In this document: one piece after another, positions 45,767 to 57,510 of the stretch | How positions within the stretch are numbered: position 1 is the stretch's first letter | Layout of the letters: each line of letters opens with the position of its first letter | NCBI RefSeq assembly: GCF_016802725.1 | Contig: NC_052669.1 | Coordinates: forward strand, 17,345,770-17,409,769 | Source: Solenopsis invicta | Taxonomy: Eukaryota; Arthropoda; Insecta; Hymenoptera; Formicidae | Reading direction: 5' to 3' | DNA: 64,000 nt | The notes under the pieces: generated by a model | What the model saw: the letters and a program-made list of their open reading frames with translations, nothing else | The model's database searches: none | Told to the model about the DNA's origin: nothing | Position numbers and translations under genes: made by a program

Positions 45767-46025
45767 GGTAAATACCGCCCCTGGCTTCGTGGATTGATAG
45801 ATCAAGTAAAACTGAGCAGAAAAGTCCTTTACCATTTTTTAATACTTGCCATAGTTAACGAGGTAAAAATTAATAAAGTCTTCGAATAAGCGCGTATCAC
45901 CGCGCGCAAGGACCGCCGGTCGTCGAGACATAGGCAGCCGCGGCTGGCGGCGCGGCGCGGTGAGGAGAGAAAAACAGCAGTAGCTACGCCCCCGAGCTGT
46001 AGTCTGACAAATCTTGTTTTTCAAA
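45767..46025. mobile_element. One-ended relative of the 41179-45507 element
   Basis: CAGGGTGTCAGGTAAATACCGCCCC...GGATTGATAGATCAAGTAAAACTGAGCAGAAAAGTCCTTTA parallels the other element's terminus. It is followed by a GC-rich core (GCGCGTATCACCGCGCGC...) like 43515-43633. The second end is not found. Confidence 0.6.
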
Positions 46026-46472
46026 TTTTAATACGGAACCAACTACTTTAATACTTAACATAGCAATTATCTCGTAAACGATGCATAGTAGCAATTTTTT
46101 CACAAATTTAATTTTGATTTCACATTACTTTTACTATGTAATTATGCAAAAAAGAAATTATAGGTACCCATTTGAAAAACCTACGTTGATCTTTATAACT
46201 CAAAAATGTCACGAGTAAAGAATTTTTACATGCATTTTGTAGTTGAGTAAAAGCCATGCAAATTTTTGTTATTAAACTTTCTTGTAACTTCAATCAGTTA
46301 CGAGATATCTGCTCGAACATTTATGGACAAATTGGCCCAAAATGTGCGTTTTGTTGCGATCACTGTTTTTCTCGATAATACTATTATTTTGTCTCTTGCG
46401 GATTTCAAATATTGTGAAAAATGGCGAAGTTAGCTCTCACCCTTATTTTAAAATTTCAGTACAATCACCCTC

Positions 46473-46712
46473 TTAACCCCTTGCCGTACTTTGACGAGTC
46501 TGACTCATGATACAAATTTTGTACCAAACATGAATATCACGAGTCAAACTTGTGGAATAAAGATTGAGCCAAACATAAACATCACGAGTCAGACTCGTAG
46601 ATTGAAGATCGGTCAAACATAAACATCACAAGTTAGACTCGTGGAATGATTTTTCGCTAATTACAATGATGGTTTAGTTCTAGTCGAGCTAAATGGTACG
46701 GCAAGGGGTTAC
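46473..46712. mobile_element. Small piggyBac-type MITE with internal 60-bp repeats
   Basis: TTAA then CCCCTTGCCGTAC at 46473-46489 is mirrored by GTACGGCAAGGGG then TTAC at 46696-46712, the last base being changed. Inside, AAACATrAAyATCACrAGTyArACTyGTrG recurs three times with a period of about 60 bp. Confidence 0.7.
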
Positions 46713-47613
46713 GAGTACAAATAAAATAAACGGTGATACAATCGGAGACCCACGATTTTAAAACAGTACCTGTTGTGAGTTTTTTACCAAATCTAACCAT
46801 ACCACCTGTTCCATTATTACCTGTTTCAGTCACTCCATCATTTCACGCATTTCAAAACATTAAAAGAAGTATGAAAAAGCATTAATAACTTCATCGCATC
46901 AAAAACATCATCTTTTTTTCAAGAAAGAATTCGTCGATTTTCTGAAAGAGGGAACAAGGTCAGCAAAAATAATAACAAATATTTTGAGGATTAAAAAATA
47001 TGATTTTCCTGTAAATAAACGGAAAAGTTTCAAAAGTAGCCAAATTAATTTATATATTTCTGATAAAACAATACTTTTGTTTTGGGGAATTTTTTTCTAA
47101 AATGAACATTTTTTTCTAAAACAAAACTTTTAGGATTTTTGAGATTTTTCTCATAAAAAACATAATTTTTACAAAAACACTTTTTTGTAATAATGTTACA
47201 TACGTTTCTGAGCATTAACTTTTAACTTTATTATCAAAATCTTTTTTCACTTACATATTTGAATGTTATACAGTTCAGCATTTTGTCTTAAAAAATAATT
47301 AATTAAAATCCATTAAAATTTATAGAAGATTAAGAAAAGAAAAAGTATGAAATCCAAAGTATCCATAGATATAGGTTAAAGTGACTTTCTATGTATTACA
47401 TTTACACGTCATTATTAATCAAGTTTAACAACATCAATTAGTTGTAAAACTGATTAATAACAAGTATTCCTCTGAAGAATTACTGTAATTGGTTAGTTTT
47501 ATAACTACGGATATTACTAAACCCGATTAATGGTGACATGTAAACATAGTAATAGATGTAGTTGAAAATTAATTGTTCCTTTATAATTATAATACAATGT
47601 TAAATTTTTTTAG

Positions 47614-47750
47614 GCAGTCTCAAATATGGACAAACCGGAAGAGTTTTTTAGACAAATAACATTTTCATGTGCATTATTAGTGCATCTATTTTTTGAGAGT
47701 TTTCAAGCGCATCGTCTAATTGATCATAGCACATATATTCACACCAGTTT
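47614..47750 (+). CDS. Odorant receptor, exon 7
   Basis: Encodes AVSNMDKPEEFFRQITFSC and ALLVHLFFESFQAHRLIDHSTYIHTS: the intracellular loop, membrane segment 6 (ITFSCALLVHLFF) and the family-typical xRLIDHS block. The acceptor is TTTTTTTAG, phase 0 with exon 6. The donor is AGTTT before GTATGT, phase 2. Reading through the donor runs to a stop at 47882 with no family resemblance. The following C-terminal exon was not found in the remaining 16 kb. Confidence 0.85.
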
Positions 47751-48097
47751 GTATGTATTCACAACAGTTTTATGTATAAATACTTTGTACTGTGAGAAAA
47801 TTTTAATCTGTGATCTCATAGGGCAAACATCTAAAATATTTATAATAAATAGGGTGTTAAAAAAATGTTTACAATATAATAGATAAAGAAACCTTAATAC
47901 TCATAGGTCAAAATATCGACCATATAATACTGATCGGAACGTGCGGCGAAATTTTTTTTATCTTTCCCGTGTCAGAAGAGTTCGAAAGAGAAAAACAGAT
48001 GTAGAAAATTGAATTTTTTTCTATTATTATCTTATTGGTCAAATTTCAAAAAAGAGCAAGCAATAGCATATGTTTTCAAGTCAGAAACCTTTACATA

Positions 48098-49199
48098 CAA
48101 AGTGTCCCATTTTAAGAGGGCACCCCGAATAACTTCGAAAGAAGTAATTTTTAAAGAAAATGTTTTAGACAAAAGTTGTAGAGTTTTTAAAGATCTATTT
48201 ACTAATCTTATCAGTTGACCTTAGATGGCGTCGCTAAGGTCAGATCGAAATTACATGAACTTTTTTAAATAGAACATCCTATTTTTGTATCCAGAATCTA
48301 ATAGCTAGTGTCAAGAGCTTTCCACAACCATATAAGAAAGTTGATTTTTGTTGAGTATTTTCCGATTTGTGAGGCTTGAAAGCTACAGTGTACTGTAACT
48401 TTTAAACGTCATAACTCGGAAAGTACTTAACAAAAATAAACTTATTTATAGTTAGTTAAGGGTTAATATTTAATAATACGTGATATTACTTAATCTCATT
48501 CAATTTAAAATTGTGTTATGACTGAAAATTAATTCGGCGCGCAGTTTATTGAACTTGAGGAAAGTATATAAAATCACATAGACAATACAAGCACGAAAAC
48601 CTAGCTACGACCGTAGTAGGCATTCTTGTTCAATTTGTGATGATACAGCAACGGTCAAAATATCTCTCTCTATTACTTATTTATAGTGTTTTGAAAAGTT
48701 CTCGAAATCGACTACAAGAAAATGCAATAAAAAGTATAGAATGTTAGGGAAGTACCGATACCCTTTAATTAGGAAACTACCAATACTCTAACATTATATC
48801 TTTTATTGCATTTTCTTGTAGTCGATTTCAAGAACTTTTCAAAACACTATAAATAAGTTTATTTTCGTTAAGTACTTTCCGAGTTTTGACGCTTGAAAGT
48901 TACAATACATTGTAGCTTTCAAACCTCACAACTCGAAAGTACTTAACAAAAATAAACTTTCTTATATAGTCTCATTTGAAAAGTTCTTGACACTAGGTAT
49001 TAAATTCTGGAATCAAAAATAGGGTGTTCCATCTAAAAAAGTTAATGTGATTTTGATCTGACCTTAGCAACGCCATCCAAAATCAAACTGATGAGATCAG
49101 TAAATAGATCTTTTGAAACTCTACAACTTTTATCTGATGATATTTTTGATTGGACCTGCGAAGACAAAAGGGATGTACGGGGTGGTCTAAAACACCCTG
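48098..49199. mobile_element. Palindromic TA-flanked MITE, 1.1 kb
   Basis: The left end CAAAGTGTCCCATTTT and right end CACCCTG lie next to TA. The arms match in inverse over hundreds of bases (for example AACTTTTTTwrATrGAACACCCTATTTTTG). The same family is at 60043-60907 and partly at 22738. The left arm is interrupted by a 223-bp insertion. Confidence 0.8.
48452..48674 (+). mobile_element. 223-bp insertion with 12-bp target duplication
   Basis: ACTTATTTATAG at 48440-48451 and 48675-48686. The opposite arm of the palindrome keeps the uninterrupted site, which confirms the insertion. It carries ATTAATTCGGCGCGCAG, GTATATAAAATCACA and CTAGCTACGACCG, all shared with 41299-43499. Confidence 0.75.
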
Positions 49200-49737
49200 T
49201 ATATGCCGCTATGTGTTGAGTGTTTTTTGATAAATACTGTCGATACTGAAAATCTATAGTTTATAAATAGATTTTTAATATACAGAGAAAAAAGTATATG
49301 GTATTTGTGACTATAATTGCATAGTTGAAAAATTATGGTAAAGAGAACTATTTTTATAGTTATTATCACTATATTGTAGGGATTCGAAAGTATCGAGGAG
49401 AAAGAACAAATACGTTTACTCTCTTTAACTTAATTGGATTAGTTTATTTTATTTGAATGCGACATGAAAGATTAACACGATTAAACATAACAAACGCACA
49501 ATCGTATTTCGCGCGGCTTAACTGTCTTACGCCGGTTTCACTCCGCTTATCAATGTATCACGATAACTATATTGTGATCAAAGAGGTTCTATGCTTTTCC
49601 CTACAATATTGTTAGTACGAACAACCTTATATGTATAGTTGTGTCAGCTGTAAAAATATTTTACTATAAATTATGATAATCACAATTATTAATATAGTAA
49701 AATGTCAAGATATGTATGAAAATTAAAATAACTATTA

Positions 49738-50622
49738 GGAGTACAAATTGAAAACCGCCGTTTTTTGTCAAAATTTGAGGATTGATTGTTGAAAAATGGT
49801 TACATACTTATTCTTGAAAGTATTGTCCATCGCTGGCCACTACTTTCTCCCACCTTTCGGGCAGCATACGAATCCCGCGTCGAAAAAACTGCTCGTCTTT
49901 TGCGGCGATCCACGAATCGACCCAGTTTTTGGCCTTTTCGTAATAATGGAAGTGCTGCTCAGCCAGGCCATGCGCCATTGATCGGAACAAGTGGTAATCT
50001 GAAGGGGCGATGTCAGGAGAATACGGCGGATGAGGTAAGACGTCCCATTTCAATGTTTCCAGATAGGTTTTAACGACCTGAGCAACATATGGCCGAGCGT
50101 TGTCGTGCAGCAACATCACTTTTTCGTGTCTTTGCTCGTATTGTGGCCGCTTTTCCTGCAATGCTCAGCTCAAACGCATTAGTTGTGCTTGATAGCGACG
50201 TTCTGTGATGGTTTCACCCCAATAATGCTTCTAACTTTGCGCCTTCAAACTTTTTCACCGATCCGGGACGCTCCTTGTTCTTTATGCCCAAATCACTACT
50301 TTTGTAGCGTTGAAACCATTCTCGACACGTTCTTTCACTAATGGAAGCCTCACCATAAGTTTTTACAATCATTCGACGCGCCTCAGCCGCAGATTTTTTC
50401 GAATTGAAGGCAAAAAGCAAAACTTCCCGCAAATGACACTTATTGGGCACAAATTTCGACTTTTCGATCACAAAAAAATATATAACGCCGATAAAAATTC
50501 ACAACTGCAATGATAAGGAATTGTTGTCAACCTTACATTAAAAATTTTTGATCTAACGTTTGGCGCCAGCATTTACCGCTAGCGCCATCTACTGGAAAAC
50601 GGCGGTTTTCAATTTGTACTCC
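49738..50622 (-). mobile_element. mariner element, internally deleted (885 bp)
   Basis: Inverted ends GGAGTACAAATTGAAAACCGCCG and its mirror, TA at 49736-49737 and 50623-50624. Complete mariners are about 1.3 kb, so roughly a third has been lost from the middle. Confidence 0.9.
49808..50471 (-). pseudogene. mariner transposase with central deletion
   Basis: The N-terminal frame (50214-50471) has the helix-turn-helix part (LREVLLFAFNSKKSAAEARR, CREWFQRYKSSD). The C-terminal frame (49808-50161) has HDNARPYVAQ (second catalytic Asp), PHPPYSPDIAPSDYHLF (third Asp of D,D34D) and WEKVVASDGQYF. The first catalytic Asp region is gone: the deletion joins LEALLG to ETITERRYQ, and a stop near 50165 follows. 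It can no longer catalyse transposition. Confidence 0.9.
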
Positions 50623-51019
50623 TAATATTTTTATATTGTTAACGCAATTACAATTATAGTAAATATAATTATTTTCTTAACCATGCAATTATAGTCACAA
50701 ATATCATATACTTTTTTCTCTACGTATTGTAGTACACAAAATCGTCACTAGATGGCTGCTATGACGTTTTATTTCTTGTAAAAAAAGAATCACATAAATA
50801 GTATAAAAAGCGGAGCTTTATGAGATTTTTCACTAATAAAAACATCAGTGTTATTATATAATATAATAGTAAAATAATTTTTCTGATAAATTTCTTTGAA
50901 AATAAAATCAAGTGGAAGATGTTTTGATTTATTAATAATTAAAAGTAATCTTTTTAAACTTTCAATATTGGAACCATATAAACATAATAAATATAATTAT
51001 ACATAAAAGATAAAAAGTG

Positions 51020-51745
51020 GAGGAAGATTAGAGAGTCAAGATATAATAGATAGTATAAGAAGGTGAGAGGAGGAAATTCCGGGATATCTGAAAAAAGAAT
51101 GAGCGGAAAATAGATGGAGGAGAGTTGATACAGGCTGGGGAAAGGTATTGGCAGAGAGGAACCTGAGAGCAATCATGTTTTGATTTTAGGTAAGATGATC
51201 CAAGGTCCATTTTCACGTCGGTGAGGTCCATTTTTTCGTGGTTCTCAGCGGTGCTATGCGTTAGTTAGATAAAGACGGCTATTGTATCATCTTTATCTAA
51301 CTAACGCATAGTACTGCTAAGAAGCACGAAAAAATGGAACTTACCGACGTGAAAATGGACCTTGGAGCGTCTCACCTAAAATCAAAGCGTAATAGTTCTC
51401 AGGTTTCTCTGTGGTATTGGCGGGAAAGAAGAAAAGTTTGTGCAGGATGTGTAAGGGAGAGAAGGAAACTTGAAAACATGTATGGGAGGACTGTGGGAGT
51501 TGGGAGGCAAGAGGTGGATGGAAGGAGATGATAGAGGAGATACTGGGGGAAAGCGGGGAGGGAGAGAAATGACTGAAAAAAGTGGAGGTGTGGTGGAGGG
51601 TAAGGGAAAGGTTGATGAATGATGAGGGCGAGAGGGAAGAGTGAGAGAGAGCAAATGTGAGAGAAAATGAAGAGTGACAGAGAAGGAGAGAATAAGAGAG
51701 AAAGTGCATGTGTAAGGAATGGAGAGGAGTCTGAATGAGAAGCCT
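51020..51745. repeat. Purine-rich tract flanking a palindrome
   Basis: The + strand is strongly G+A-rich at 51020-51160 and again at 51415-51745. The pyrimidine-rich complement gives Ser/Pro/Leu-rich frames (51341-51817) that I do not accept as genes. Confidence 0.6.
51162..51403. repeat. Palindromic MITE, arms of about 110 bp
   Basis: TTTGATTTTAGGTAAGATGATCCAAGGTCCATTTTCACGTCGGT... is mirrored to 51400 around a centre at about 51275 (GATAAAGACGG...ATCTTTATC). Confidence 0.75.
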
Positions 51746-52407
51746 CAGAAAGAAGAACATGCTCCCTCTTCGCACGGCTGCTTCTTCCCGTGTTTCTTTT
51801 CTGGCTCCGTCATCCACCTATCCCCTCCATACAGCCGCTCTTGGTCCCTACTATACTACATCTTAAAGTAGAGACTTTAAACTTTAAAATGAAAAAAAAA
51901 ACTTTCAAGTACAATTATTTTTAACAAAGTTATGGTTATTTGAAATAGTGCAAAATTTTGGTATAAATAAATGTTGCGATAATTTTGTTGCCTAGTGTAT
52001 ATTATTGCAATATATTCTTCTAGTTGCATTCTTATTTAAACAAATAACAGAAAAGTTATTCCAGATGCTATTCCGTGAGAGGCGAAAAAACTCATATTCA
52101 GAACGCACAATTCACCAAGTATTATTCAATTATTTTTGATTGATCCGTCATATGCGACATGTTAGCATATGACACTAAATTTTCCTTCCTCTCCCCGCGG
52201 GTCCAAGACGATTTTTTTAAAAATTAACAGAAATGTTATCCTATCCCCAAAGTATTTCCTTCTCAAATTTGAAGAATATTGAATAAACCGTGCGATATAT
52301 CGTGGTAATACAAATAATATTTGAAAATTGTTAATACGTAATATCTTTATTATCAAATTTCATTAAATGAAAAACCTGATGTAAACCGCTGAAAGTAAGA
52401 TAACCCA

Positions 52408-52668
52408 CTAAACATTTTAGTCCTTATGTTGCAGAAATGTCATACTAACATTTCGACAACAGCTAATGTCTCTCTTCTGTTTTAACAAAATGTTTTCTTT
52501 GTAAGGTTATTGCAACGCACAAGTAACATAAAATTGATCGTTACGTTATTTGTACATTGCAATAATGTTACAAAGAAAACATTTTGCTGAAACATAGAAG
52601 AAGGACATTAGCTGTTGCTAAGATGTTAGCATGATGTTTCTGCAACATTATGACCAAAATGTTTAATG
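52408..52668. repeat. Palindromic MITE, arms of about 115 bp
   Basis: CACTAAACATTTTAGTC...ATGTTGCAGAAATGTCAT...AACAAAATGTTTTCTTTGTAA is mirrored by the right half ending AAAATGTTTAATG. Confidence 0.75.
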
Positions 52669-53165
52669 AGAAGTTTTTGGAATTTTTTTGAAAAATTTTT
52701 AAAATATCTTATTCTAACATTAAATTACTACAATAAAAAAATATTTTTTGACAAAAAAATAATATGTATTTTATAAATAATAATAATAATATTAATGGAA
52801 TGTGTCGGCGGTGAAGTCACTTGTCGGCTTGCAATGTAGCATTGCTTGTATTTATCTGAAATAAAAATACTAAATCGATTTCTTTTTGGTAAGATTTATG
52901 TTGTGAATTAATCCTACAATCAAAGACAATAATGCAAAAATGTAAAATTTGCGATACTTAGAAAAAAATACCAATTTTTACAAAAAATTTTTGTGTTAAT
53001 TATGCAATAAAAATAATTTATTTAAACAATACAATTGTAAATGTAGGATCAAATCATGAGAATAGTATTTATCTAAATGTGTGCACAGATAGATTAGTCG
53101 AATAAATAGTTTTTGAATTATCTTGCACGCCAATTAAAAAAAAAATAGTTTTGAGGAAAATGCGT

Positions 53166-53680
53166 TTAAAGTTTTGGGTAAAAATAACTAACAATTTTCA
53201 AGTACTTACAATCTGCTATGCCAGACCCATAAAGTAATCCTTCCGTTTCCTTATAAAATCCTTGTAAAGCCGTTTTTACTTCTTGACGAGCCGATCGAGC
53301 CTCTTTTGTGCTGTTTGTGCTGCGGCGATCCTGTCTCTGTATTCTATGTGCGTTGTATTGATCACCAAATATTTTACATTGCTGACCAATAACAATATCG
53401 AGGCTGCTTATTTGTAAAATTGAATTATAATCTTCATTAAAGACGCCAACTGCTACAAAAGCGGCAATTTCAATTGTTTTTAAGCCGCAATTAAGATGTT
53501 TAGGGGCCAAACGCCATGCTATCGGGTTGAAATTTTTATTTGCATTATGCGTGTGCGCACCTAAACATCTTTCTAAAAGATTTTTTTTGGAAAGCTCTTT
53601 ATATATTGGCAATAAATTTTTCCGCACATCCGTATGAAATGCAGACGGGTGCTCAAAATTTTGTATAGTACCAGCAGCCT
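53166..53680 (-). pseudogene. Transposase-like C-terminal fragment (same family as 7840-8025)
   Basis: The minus-strand frame reads RKNLLPIYKELSKKNLLERC...NPIAWRLAPKHLNCGLKTIEIAA..., then a basic RRSTNSTKEARSARQE stretch and EGLLYGSGIAD. The stop after GIAD has been lost compared with the other copy, and an in-frame TAG lies upstream near 53690. I take it for the C-terminal third of a Mutator-like transposase widespread in ants, from memory only. Confidence 0.5.
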
Positions 53681-53761
53681 CTGCGACACGCTACTTATAT
53701 CAACTATCTATTCCTGGTAGACAATTATTATGCTACGATTTTTTATTTGTTAAACTTACAA

Positions 53762-55428
53762 GGAAAGGTCTCAAGGTGTCCCCCTCCGATTTTGACGTAG
53801 AGTACTTTATAACATTGCTAAAAAATTTTTTTTTATTTTTTTTACACTTTTCCCCACCACTTACCTATTTTTTCAAAATTTTTATTTCTTTATATAAACA
53901 AAATAAAGCTTATTTTATTACGAATTTAATGGTATATGATAAAGTTATGTTGCAACATTTCTATTTTCCAAAAATAATTAAAAACTACCCCATAACGCAT
54001 GATACCCGTCCGTGCACTATCAAAGTGTCCCCTTCAATTTTGAGGAGCGTTTAATATGTTGTAGTACAAATGAAAATAAGGAAGACGTATTTTTTTGTAC
54101 GTAAAACACCTCTTAAAAAAAATCGGTTTTTTTTTTTAATCGTGTATAGTCGAAACTATAAGTGATAGAAAAAATGTTTGAAAGTTAAATGGCTTGAAGA
54201 GTACTTTATAACAGTAATGAAAAATTTTTTTTAATTTCTTTTTCCTGTCACTTACCTATTGTTTTCAAAATTTTTATTTCTTTTTATAAGCAAAATAAAA
54301 CTTATTTTATTATAAATTCAATGATATATGATAAAGTTATATTGCAACATTTCCATTTTCCAGAAATAATTCAAAACCTCTCCGTTAACATATGGTACGA
54401 CATCTATTAAGCTGACACAGCCAATGCAGCGGGTGACACTCGTTTGGAACCAGCTTGATCGGACACCAACCAATCATCTTGACTTATCTAAGCCAACCAA
54501 CGGAAGAACTGTAGACATCGGCCGCTGTGAGTGATGGTATGCTATCAGTCCCGTATGCTATTGGGATCCGTCCCAATGCAGCACAATGAAACACGAATAG
54601 AAATTTGTTGCTTTTTTTATTGCTAATTTGTTGTTCAATTTCGGATTTTGTTGCTCCAGCCGATTTGGAGAAAATATCTCATTAATTATCAATTTTATTG
54701 TAGTGTGCTAACGTACGACTATTTGGGGTTATTTTTTAGGGGTTGGGTGAAGTAACATAATTGAGAATTGAACAATTAATTAGCAACAAATTAGTAGAAG
54801 GAAAATCTGTATTGTTTAAATTGTTTTTTAATGGCTGTGCTAGCTTTAATCTTAAATCAGCACAACCACTATTTTTTCCGAATCGATTGATGCAACAAAA
54901 TCTGAAATTGAGCAACAAATTAACAACAAAGAGCAACAAATTTCTGTTTGTGTTTCATTCGATTGCGCTGCATTGGCTATGTCAGCTTAATAAACGTCGT
55001 ACCATATTCTTATAGAGGTTTTTAATTATTTTTGGAAAATAAAAATGTTGCAACATAACTTTATCATATACCATTGAATTTGTAATCAAATAAAATTTAT
55101 TTTGCTTATAGAAAGAAATAAAAATTTTGAAAACAATAGGTAAGTAGGAAGGAAAAATATAAAAAAATATTTAAAAAAAATTTTTTTGTTATTGTTATAA
55201 AGTACTCTCCAAGCCACTTAACTTTTAATTAGAACATTTTCTTCTATCTCTTATAGTTTTGACGATACACGCTACGAAAACAAAACCAATTTTCTTCAAA
55301 GGGGTATTTTACCCTCTAAAAGTGAAAAAGGGCACATATAAAAAAATACGTGTCTCTTATTTCTATCTGTACTACAATATATTAAAGGCTCGTCAAAATC
55401 GAAGGGGGACACCTCGAAACCTTTCTTT
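53762..55428. mobile_element. Nested fold-back element with GTGTCCCC ends
   Basis: AAGGTnTCrAGGTGTCCCCCTyCGATTTTGACG at about 53765 is mirrored at about 55385-55428. Inside, a second palindrome (54028-55414) repeats the same end, and the AAATAAAACTTATTTTATTA...ATGATAAAGTTATrTTGCAACATTT block occurs three times. The frames are chance. Confidence 0.7.
54431..54573. mobile_element. 143-bp insertion with 9-bp target duplication
   Basis: CAATGCAGC occurs at 54422-54430 and 54574-54582. The opposite palindrome arm (about 54966-54990) has the uninterrupted site. The ends begin GGGTGACAC and, in inverse, GGACGGATC. Nine-base duplications are typical of Mutator-like elements. Confidence 0.65.
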
Positions 55429-55722
55429 GTTAAATGATAAAAAATAGCCATAATAGCTTTCCCCATTTCATTAACGGACTCACGATTCCTTCTTATTGTC
55501 AATTCATAACATTTTGTAAGTTTTTTTATTAACTTGTCCGTCAATTTTTCTCTTCCTCTAAATTTTGCAATTTTCTCGATGGAGTAACCACTTGGAAAAT
55601 AAGTGTACACCGGACTTCGGACTTCAAAACTTCATTGGACTTCACCGGACTACATGGACTTGATTGGACTTTATCGGACTACGTCAAACTTCATCGGACT
55701 TTACTTGCGGTCGTAGTCGAGG

Positions 55723-55939
55723 TCATTGGTCTAGTCGTTGGCGGTTTGGTTGCGGGGGGAGTGTGGTTGCGCGGAACAAGTCTGGGTTCTCGTCCACGTG
55801 TTGAATCATACGCTGGCGGAGGGTATCGAGGTTACCCTCCGTGTCTAGCCCTAACGTTTCCATCTCCTCAGGAGAACATCTTTGTGTAGATCGTAAATCC
55901 AGATTTTCAAACTGGTGGCCTTTCCCTTCTTCCGGTCTT
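55723..55939 (-). pseudogene. gag N-terminal fragment with SAP-like motif
   Basis: Downstream of the primer site the frame contains CSPEEMETLGLDTEGNLDTL and RQRMIQHVDENPDLF, resembling a SAP-type helix-extended-helix motif seen near the start of some insect LTR-element gag proteins. It breaks off at 55723 where the minisatellite starts, so the rest of gag and all of pol are lost. Confidence 0.45.
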
Positions 55940-55957
55940 GTCCCTGTTCGGGCGCCA
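55940..55957 (-). promoter_or_regulatory. Primer binding site, tRNA-Lys type
   Basis: The minus strand reads TGGCGCCCGAACAGGGAC, exactly complementary to the 3' end of tRNA-Lys including CCA, and it abuts the LTR end. This fixes the element's orientation. Confidence 0.85.
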
Positions 55958-57043
55958 TGTAACTTACCGACTTTCCGCACACGGATCAGTTCGTCGAATT
56001 TCGCCGCGAGACCGCGAAAATGGTTTGTTGCGAGAGAAGGAAAGGCGATCGGTACTGGTGAAATACAAAGCGCGTACACTTCTAGTAAGTGAACACGTAT
56101 TTCAGTGGCTTTTGACAGTATACAGAAGTATACGCGGCTAGGTGCCGCTTAATAATTGTAATCGCGGAGTAACTAAACGAACAATATGTACAAAGTATTT
56201 ACAGAGGAGTATGTACAACTGCAACGCGCGTAGCGCAATGTCGCAGAAGAATCGCGGGCGCGGTCTACAGTACGCGTATCTTTACGTGCGCGACGCGATA
56301 GGCATGGCCTACTGTGCGGTCCGTAGGCTAGCCCAATTCCGGGAGTCTTGCAGGCGGGACGATTTCTCGCGTGCAATGGCGGAAAAGACGGGATTATTGC
56401 CAGTAGGCTAAGAAACACGACACCCTGTCAAGAACCTTGACCCGGGACTCCGAACACGGCAACATCTTGGTGTTGTAGATGACGTGAGGTTTACGAGAAT
56501 GTTACCCCATCCCCCCCCAGAAGTCGTGAATTCCGGTCGCTGCCCAAGACGCTTCGGCTGCTTACAGATATTCCGTTTTTCGGATGGCTAGAAACTAGGA
56601 AGAATAGTCGTCGGAGGTGGAGTATCCTCTCGCCGCAACCAAATACTTTTCAACCGTGTTTTCCGACTAGGGAGCGGAATGTCACTGCGCAGCGGATTGA
56701 AACAATGTGCTGGCTGATGACGGAGTCAATGTTTTTCTGAGAAACGACCCTATTTATACCCGGCAACTCCGTTGGCCTCCGTTATTTCTCGACGTTTAAC
56801 GACGGAGTTGTCGAGATAGGAAAAATCGCATGTCTCCCAAGTACGCGTGCGCGCCGACTTAGCGCGTGCGATAACTCGACGCGTTTCTTTTGGCAGTGAC
56901 TGCCGCCAAGCATTATCTCTTTTGTAAACAATTAAAAGTGGACACCCGTGGTATCCCCGGTTATGGCCAGGCGGTCTCTTCCGGCTGATATTTGCCGGGA
57001 CGATGCATTTTTCGGGGTGCATTATCATAAAACTTAAGGAACA
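55958..57043 (-). repeat. LTR of a retrotransposon (minus sense)
   Basis: On the minus strand it begins TGTTCCTTAAG and ends TAAGTTACA, directly followed by an 18-base primer site. A clear TATA box (GTATAAATAG, minus 56760-56751) lies in its 5' part with TCAG-type initiators downstream. Length about 1.09 kb. No second LTR is present. Confidence 0.65.
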
Positions 57044-57079
57044 TATTTAGTTAAAGTCAAAGGGGTAATCACTTTCAAA

Positions 57080-57510
57080 TTCCGGTGTACAACCCGTTAG
57101 AAGTCCGTTGAATTCCGTTGAATTTCTCGAAGTCTGATGAAGTCCGATGAAGTTCGGCGAAATTCGGCGTAGTCCGATGAAGTTCAATGTAGTCCGATAA
57201 AGTCCGATGAAGTCCGACGAAATCCGTGAAGTCCGATAAAGTCTGATGAAATCCAGCAAAGTCTAGTGTAATCCATTGAAGTTCGAAGTCCGGTGAAGTC
57301 CATGAAATCCGACGAAATCTGGCGAAGTCCGTGAAATCCGTGAAGTCTGATGAAATCCGGTGAAGTCCGGCGTAATCCGATGAAGTCCAACGTAATCTGA
57401 TGAAGTCCGATAAAATCTGACGTAGTCCGATGAAGTCCAATGTAGTCCGATAAAGTCCAATATAGTCCGATGAAGTCTAATGAAGTCTTAAAGTCCGAAG
57501 TCTAGTGTAC
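57080..57510. repeat. AAGTCCGATG minisatellite
   Basis: About 30 copies of GAAGTCCGATGAAGTCC-like units with frequent C/T and G/A changes. It is open in three minus-strand frames only because the unit lacks stops. Confidence 0.9.

Larger units (their letters stand above)
39888..47613. other. Receptor intron 6 (7.7 kb)
   Basis: Holds a truncated piggyBac-type MITE, the nested complex 41179-45507 and smaller MITEs. 40240-41170, 46030-46470 and 46720-47600 are AT-rich without recognised features. Confidence 0.7.
49280..50730. mobile_element. Older inverted-repeat element split by a mariner
   Basis: GAGAAAAAAGTATATGGTATTTGTGACTATAATTGCAT (about 49285) is mirrored by ATGCAATTATAGTCACAAATATCATATACTTTTTTCTC (about 50685). 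The mariner at 49738-50622 lies between the arms. Confidence 0.65.

Noticed and set aside
51341..51817. 158-codon Ser/Pro/Leu-rich minus-strand frame
   Set aside because: Complement of a purine-rich tract with low-complexity composition and no recognisable domain.
57047..57460. Four minus-strand frames rich in DFIGLR repeats
   Set aside because: They are translations of the AAGTCCGATG minisatellite, open in all three frames because the unit has no stop.
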